From an uncultured Anaerolineaceae bacterium (GTDB lineage Bacteria; Chloroflexota; Anaerolineae; Promineifilales; Promineifilaceae): a stretch of 14,176 bases of DNA. Positions 12,756 through 14,176 of the stretch are shown one piece after another; the stretch's first letter is position 1, and each line of letters opens with the position of its first letter. The notes under the pieces are model-generated. The model saw only the letters and a list, made by a program, of their open reading frames with translations. It did not search any database and had not been told where the DNA came from. The stretch spans positions 1 through 14,176 of the forward strand of contig CALBTC010000317.1 in assembly GCA_937967805.1 (NCBI GenBank), read 5' to 3'. Both the position numbers and the translations under genes were made by a program.

Positions 12756-13901
12756 TTATTCGTTCTGCTCGGAAATGAGTCGTAATGCAGCCTCCAGGGT
12801 CTCGTCCTTTTCCGTGTTGGGATCATCTGGCGCGATTACGGTGGGAATAAATCCTGATCCTTCATAGGCAACACCTTTTGGTGTTGTCCAATAACCAATG
12901 GTATATTCAAAAATGTGATCATCACGCAATTTCACAGTGTTTTGGACACTCCCTTTGCCAAACGTGGTGTTGCCCACTGTTGTGCCACGCCCCGTTTCTT
13001 GTATGCTGGCGGCAACCGTTTCAGAAGCAGAAAACGTAAACTCATCTACCAAAACGTATAAAGGTACGTCCGGTGCAGCCGGATCGCCGCTGGCTGCAAA
13101 AAGGCGACTTTCCCCATCCTTCAGCAGCACGTGAAACAATTCTCCCTCTGCTACAAAATTGCTTAGTAGTTCCTGAGCCACCATCATTGACCCTCCGCCG
13201 TTAGAACGCACATCCCAGATAACTGCCGGCGGATTGGTGGCCATGATAGCCGTAAGCGCCTCGTCAAACAGCGCCGGCACGTTGGTGGTAAATGTGTGTT
13301 GGGCAATATAACCTGTGCCATTCTCCAAAATCCTCCACTCAAGAGCAATTCTTTCCTCTCGAATCGGTGAGAAGGTTAAGCGTTCATATCCGCGCTGAAT
13401 GAGCAACTCTACAGGTTCGCCAACCGGCCCACGGAATAGCAGGGCAGACCCCGTGACGGTGGTGGATGCGTCAACCGGTATGCCGTCTATGGAGAGTAAA
13501 ATATCGCCAACTTGTACTCCGGCTGCTTCAGCGGTGCCCCCCTCAAAAACGGTTGCGACAACCATTTGTCCGGCTTCGTTGATATTGGGAACAAGGCCTA
13601 TAACGCCGGTTTCACCGGCAAAATCAGCGTCAAATTTTAGTGAGCTTGGCGGAGGAATAACAACGGCATAGGGATCGTCAATTATTTGCAACATCCCTTT
13701 AACCGCTGCCAGGGAAAGTTCATTTTCAGATGGTAGTTGGCCAGGAGAGTCGCGGCGAAGGACCTGGACCACTTCACCGTACAAAGAGGCTTCTTCCAGG
13801 TTAAATTGGCTCCTTAAAACCCAGCCAATAGCAAACCAAACCAAAGAAATAAGCACGAAATACCTGAGTTGGGTTAAATTTTCGTGGGAAAAACGTTTCA
13901 T
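12756..13901 (-). CDS. Membrane-anchored PDZ/S41 C-terminal processing protease
   Basis: This 381-residue member of the S41 (CtpA/Prc) family has one N-terminal TM anchor (13-30), which places its catalytic part outside the cytoplasmic membrane. A PDZ domain (about 97-170) with GTAEAAGVQVGDILLSIDG follows. The protease core has the carboxyl-binding strand VIWDVRSNGGGS, then Ser291 (FTFSASE) and Lys316 (TTFGKGSVQ). The 25-residue Ser-to-Lys spacing matches the family's catalytic dyad. I start at ATG 13901, 7 bases after a GGGGG motif; an adjacent TTG at 13904 is also possible. It is shorter at both ends than typical CtpA. The preceding gene, 90 bases upstream, encodes a short secreted protein with a C-terminal GGYLWG array, an obvious candidate substrate since S41 enzymes act on C-terminal tails. 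Confidence 0.93.
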   Translation of the reverse strand: MKRFSHENLTQLRYFVLISLVWFAIGWVLRSQFNLEEASLYGEVVQVLRRDSPGQLPSENELSLAAVKGMLQIIDDPYAVVIPPPSSLKFDADFAGETGVIGLVPNINEAGQMVVATVFEGGTAEAAGVQVGDILLSIDGIPVDASTTVTGSALLFRGPVGEPVELLIQRGYERLTFSPIREERIALEWRILENGTGYIAQHTFTTNVPALFDEALTAIMATNPPAVIWDVRSNGGGSMMVAQELLSNFVAEGELFHVLLKDGESRLFAASGDPAAPDVPLYVLVDEFTFSASETVAASIQETGRGTTVGNTTFGKGSVQNTVKLRDDHIFEYTIGYWTTPKGVAYEGSGFIPTVIAPDDPNTEKDETLEAALRLISEQNE

Positions 13902-13914
13902 CAATATGCCCCCG

Positions 13915-13954
13915 AAACAAAAACGACTGCGCCAAAAGAGAGCACAGTCGTTTC
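13915..13954 (-). terminator. Intrinsic terminator between the repeat-peptide gene and the S41 gene
   Basis: AAACGACTGCGC (13922-13933) pairs with GCACAGTCGTTT (13943-13954), 12 pairs including one wobble, over a 9-base loop. On the minus strand it runs into TTTTTGTTT. It lies between a short peptide gene and a protease gene, so it should give many copies of the peptide message and fewer read-through copies of the protease. Confidence 0.85.
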
Positions 13955-13991
13955 TTTATTTAGGCATCTGTTTTGAGTTTACCTGACAGAC

Positions 13992-14176
13992 TTACCCGCC
14001 CCACAGATAGCCGCCACCCCACAGATAGCCGCCACCCCACAGGTAACCGCCACCCCACAGGTAACCGCCACCCCACAGGTAACCACCTGTAAGATTCGAT
14101 ATACCTTCGGCTACTTCTTGAAATCCACCGCCGGTTACAAAAAACGTGACCACCGGGGCAAGCAAGACCAATAACA
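13992..14176 (-). CDS. Partial short secreted protein with five GGYLWG repeats (start beyond window)
   Basis: The visible 60 C-terminal residues begin with a hydrophobic stretch, LLVLLAPVVTFFV. This is probably the end of a signal peptide or a TM segment, so the true start is likely only a few tens of residues beyond the window edge. A short spacer follows (GGGFQEVAEGISNLT), then five perfect GGYLWG hexapeptides and a final Gly before TAA (13992-13994). The repeat resembles the GYSWVG array of the subtilase encoded downstream on the same strand: both are 18-bp units with Gly-Tyr-x-Trp and flanking Gly. A strong terminator follows. It may be a multi-copy core peptide, a matrix or surface peptide, or a protease substrate; I recognise no family. 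Confidence 0.85.
   Translation of the reverse strand, partial: LLVLLAPVVTFFVTGGGFQEVAEGISNLTGGYLWGGGYLWGGGYLWGGGYLWGGGYLWGG
13998..14087 (-). repeat. 18-bp coding repeat array (5 units of GGYLWG)
   Basis: Five contiguous 18-bp units, with no spacers, encode GGYLWG on the minus strand. Third-position changes (GGT/GGC, TAC/TAT) vary while the peptide is constant, so the protein repeat appears to be under selection. Confidence 0.95.

Overview
The window looks like chromosome of a member of the Chloroflexota, probably Anaerolineae. This is an impression from protein flavour, moderate GC and dense, well-spaced intergenic repeats, not from a marker gene. One base-level signature runs through the whole window: the 8-bp palindrome ACGGCCGT occurs 12 times by hand count, against about 0.2 expected by chance, in coding and non-coding DNA on both sides. 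It behaves like a genome-wide highly iterated palindrome.

Left part, plus strand (1-3370): a single-domain response regulator, a threonine synthase whose N-terminal zinc-knuckle cysteines are mostly gone, and tyrosyl-tRNA synthetase. The 360 bases before tyrS hold a promoter, a 29-codon reading frame with three early Tyr codons, a strong intrinsic terminator, and a competing pairing that would prevent that terminator. This has the anatomy of a ribosome-mediated attenuator sensing Tyr-tRNA.

Middle (3374-7149): an AT-richer stretch of about 830 bases with two tiny frames, each with a good ribosome binding site and each ending in the residues NGLIGG. One is a 34-residue secreted precursor whose predicted mature product is only NGLIGGG. 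It is closed by a perfect terminator. An extended -10 promoter then precedes a two-gene operon with a 14-base overlap: an ORC/STAND-like AAA ATPase with a winged-helix tail, and an unrecognised 542-residue partner. This pair could be a conflict or signalling system, but its function is not known from the sequence.

Next (7443-8957): a cysteine-desulfurase-like PLP enzyme resembling the N-terminal half of eukaryotic MoCo sulfurase.

Right part, minus strand (14176 back to 9060): four genes in one direction. In transcription order they are a short secreted protein ending in five GGYLWG hexapeptides (its start lies outside the window), a membrane-anchored PDZ/S41 protease, a multi-TM sensor histidine kinase, and a secreted subtilase whose C-terminus carries twelve GYSWVG hexapeptides. 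The shared Gly-Tyr-x-Trp-Gly repeat at both ends, with two extracytoplasmic proteases and a sensor kinase between, is the most system-like arrangement in the window. It could be a secreted-repeat production, processing and sensing locus, but the link is inferred from proximity and motif similarity only.
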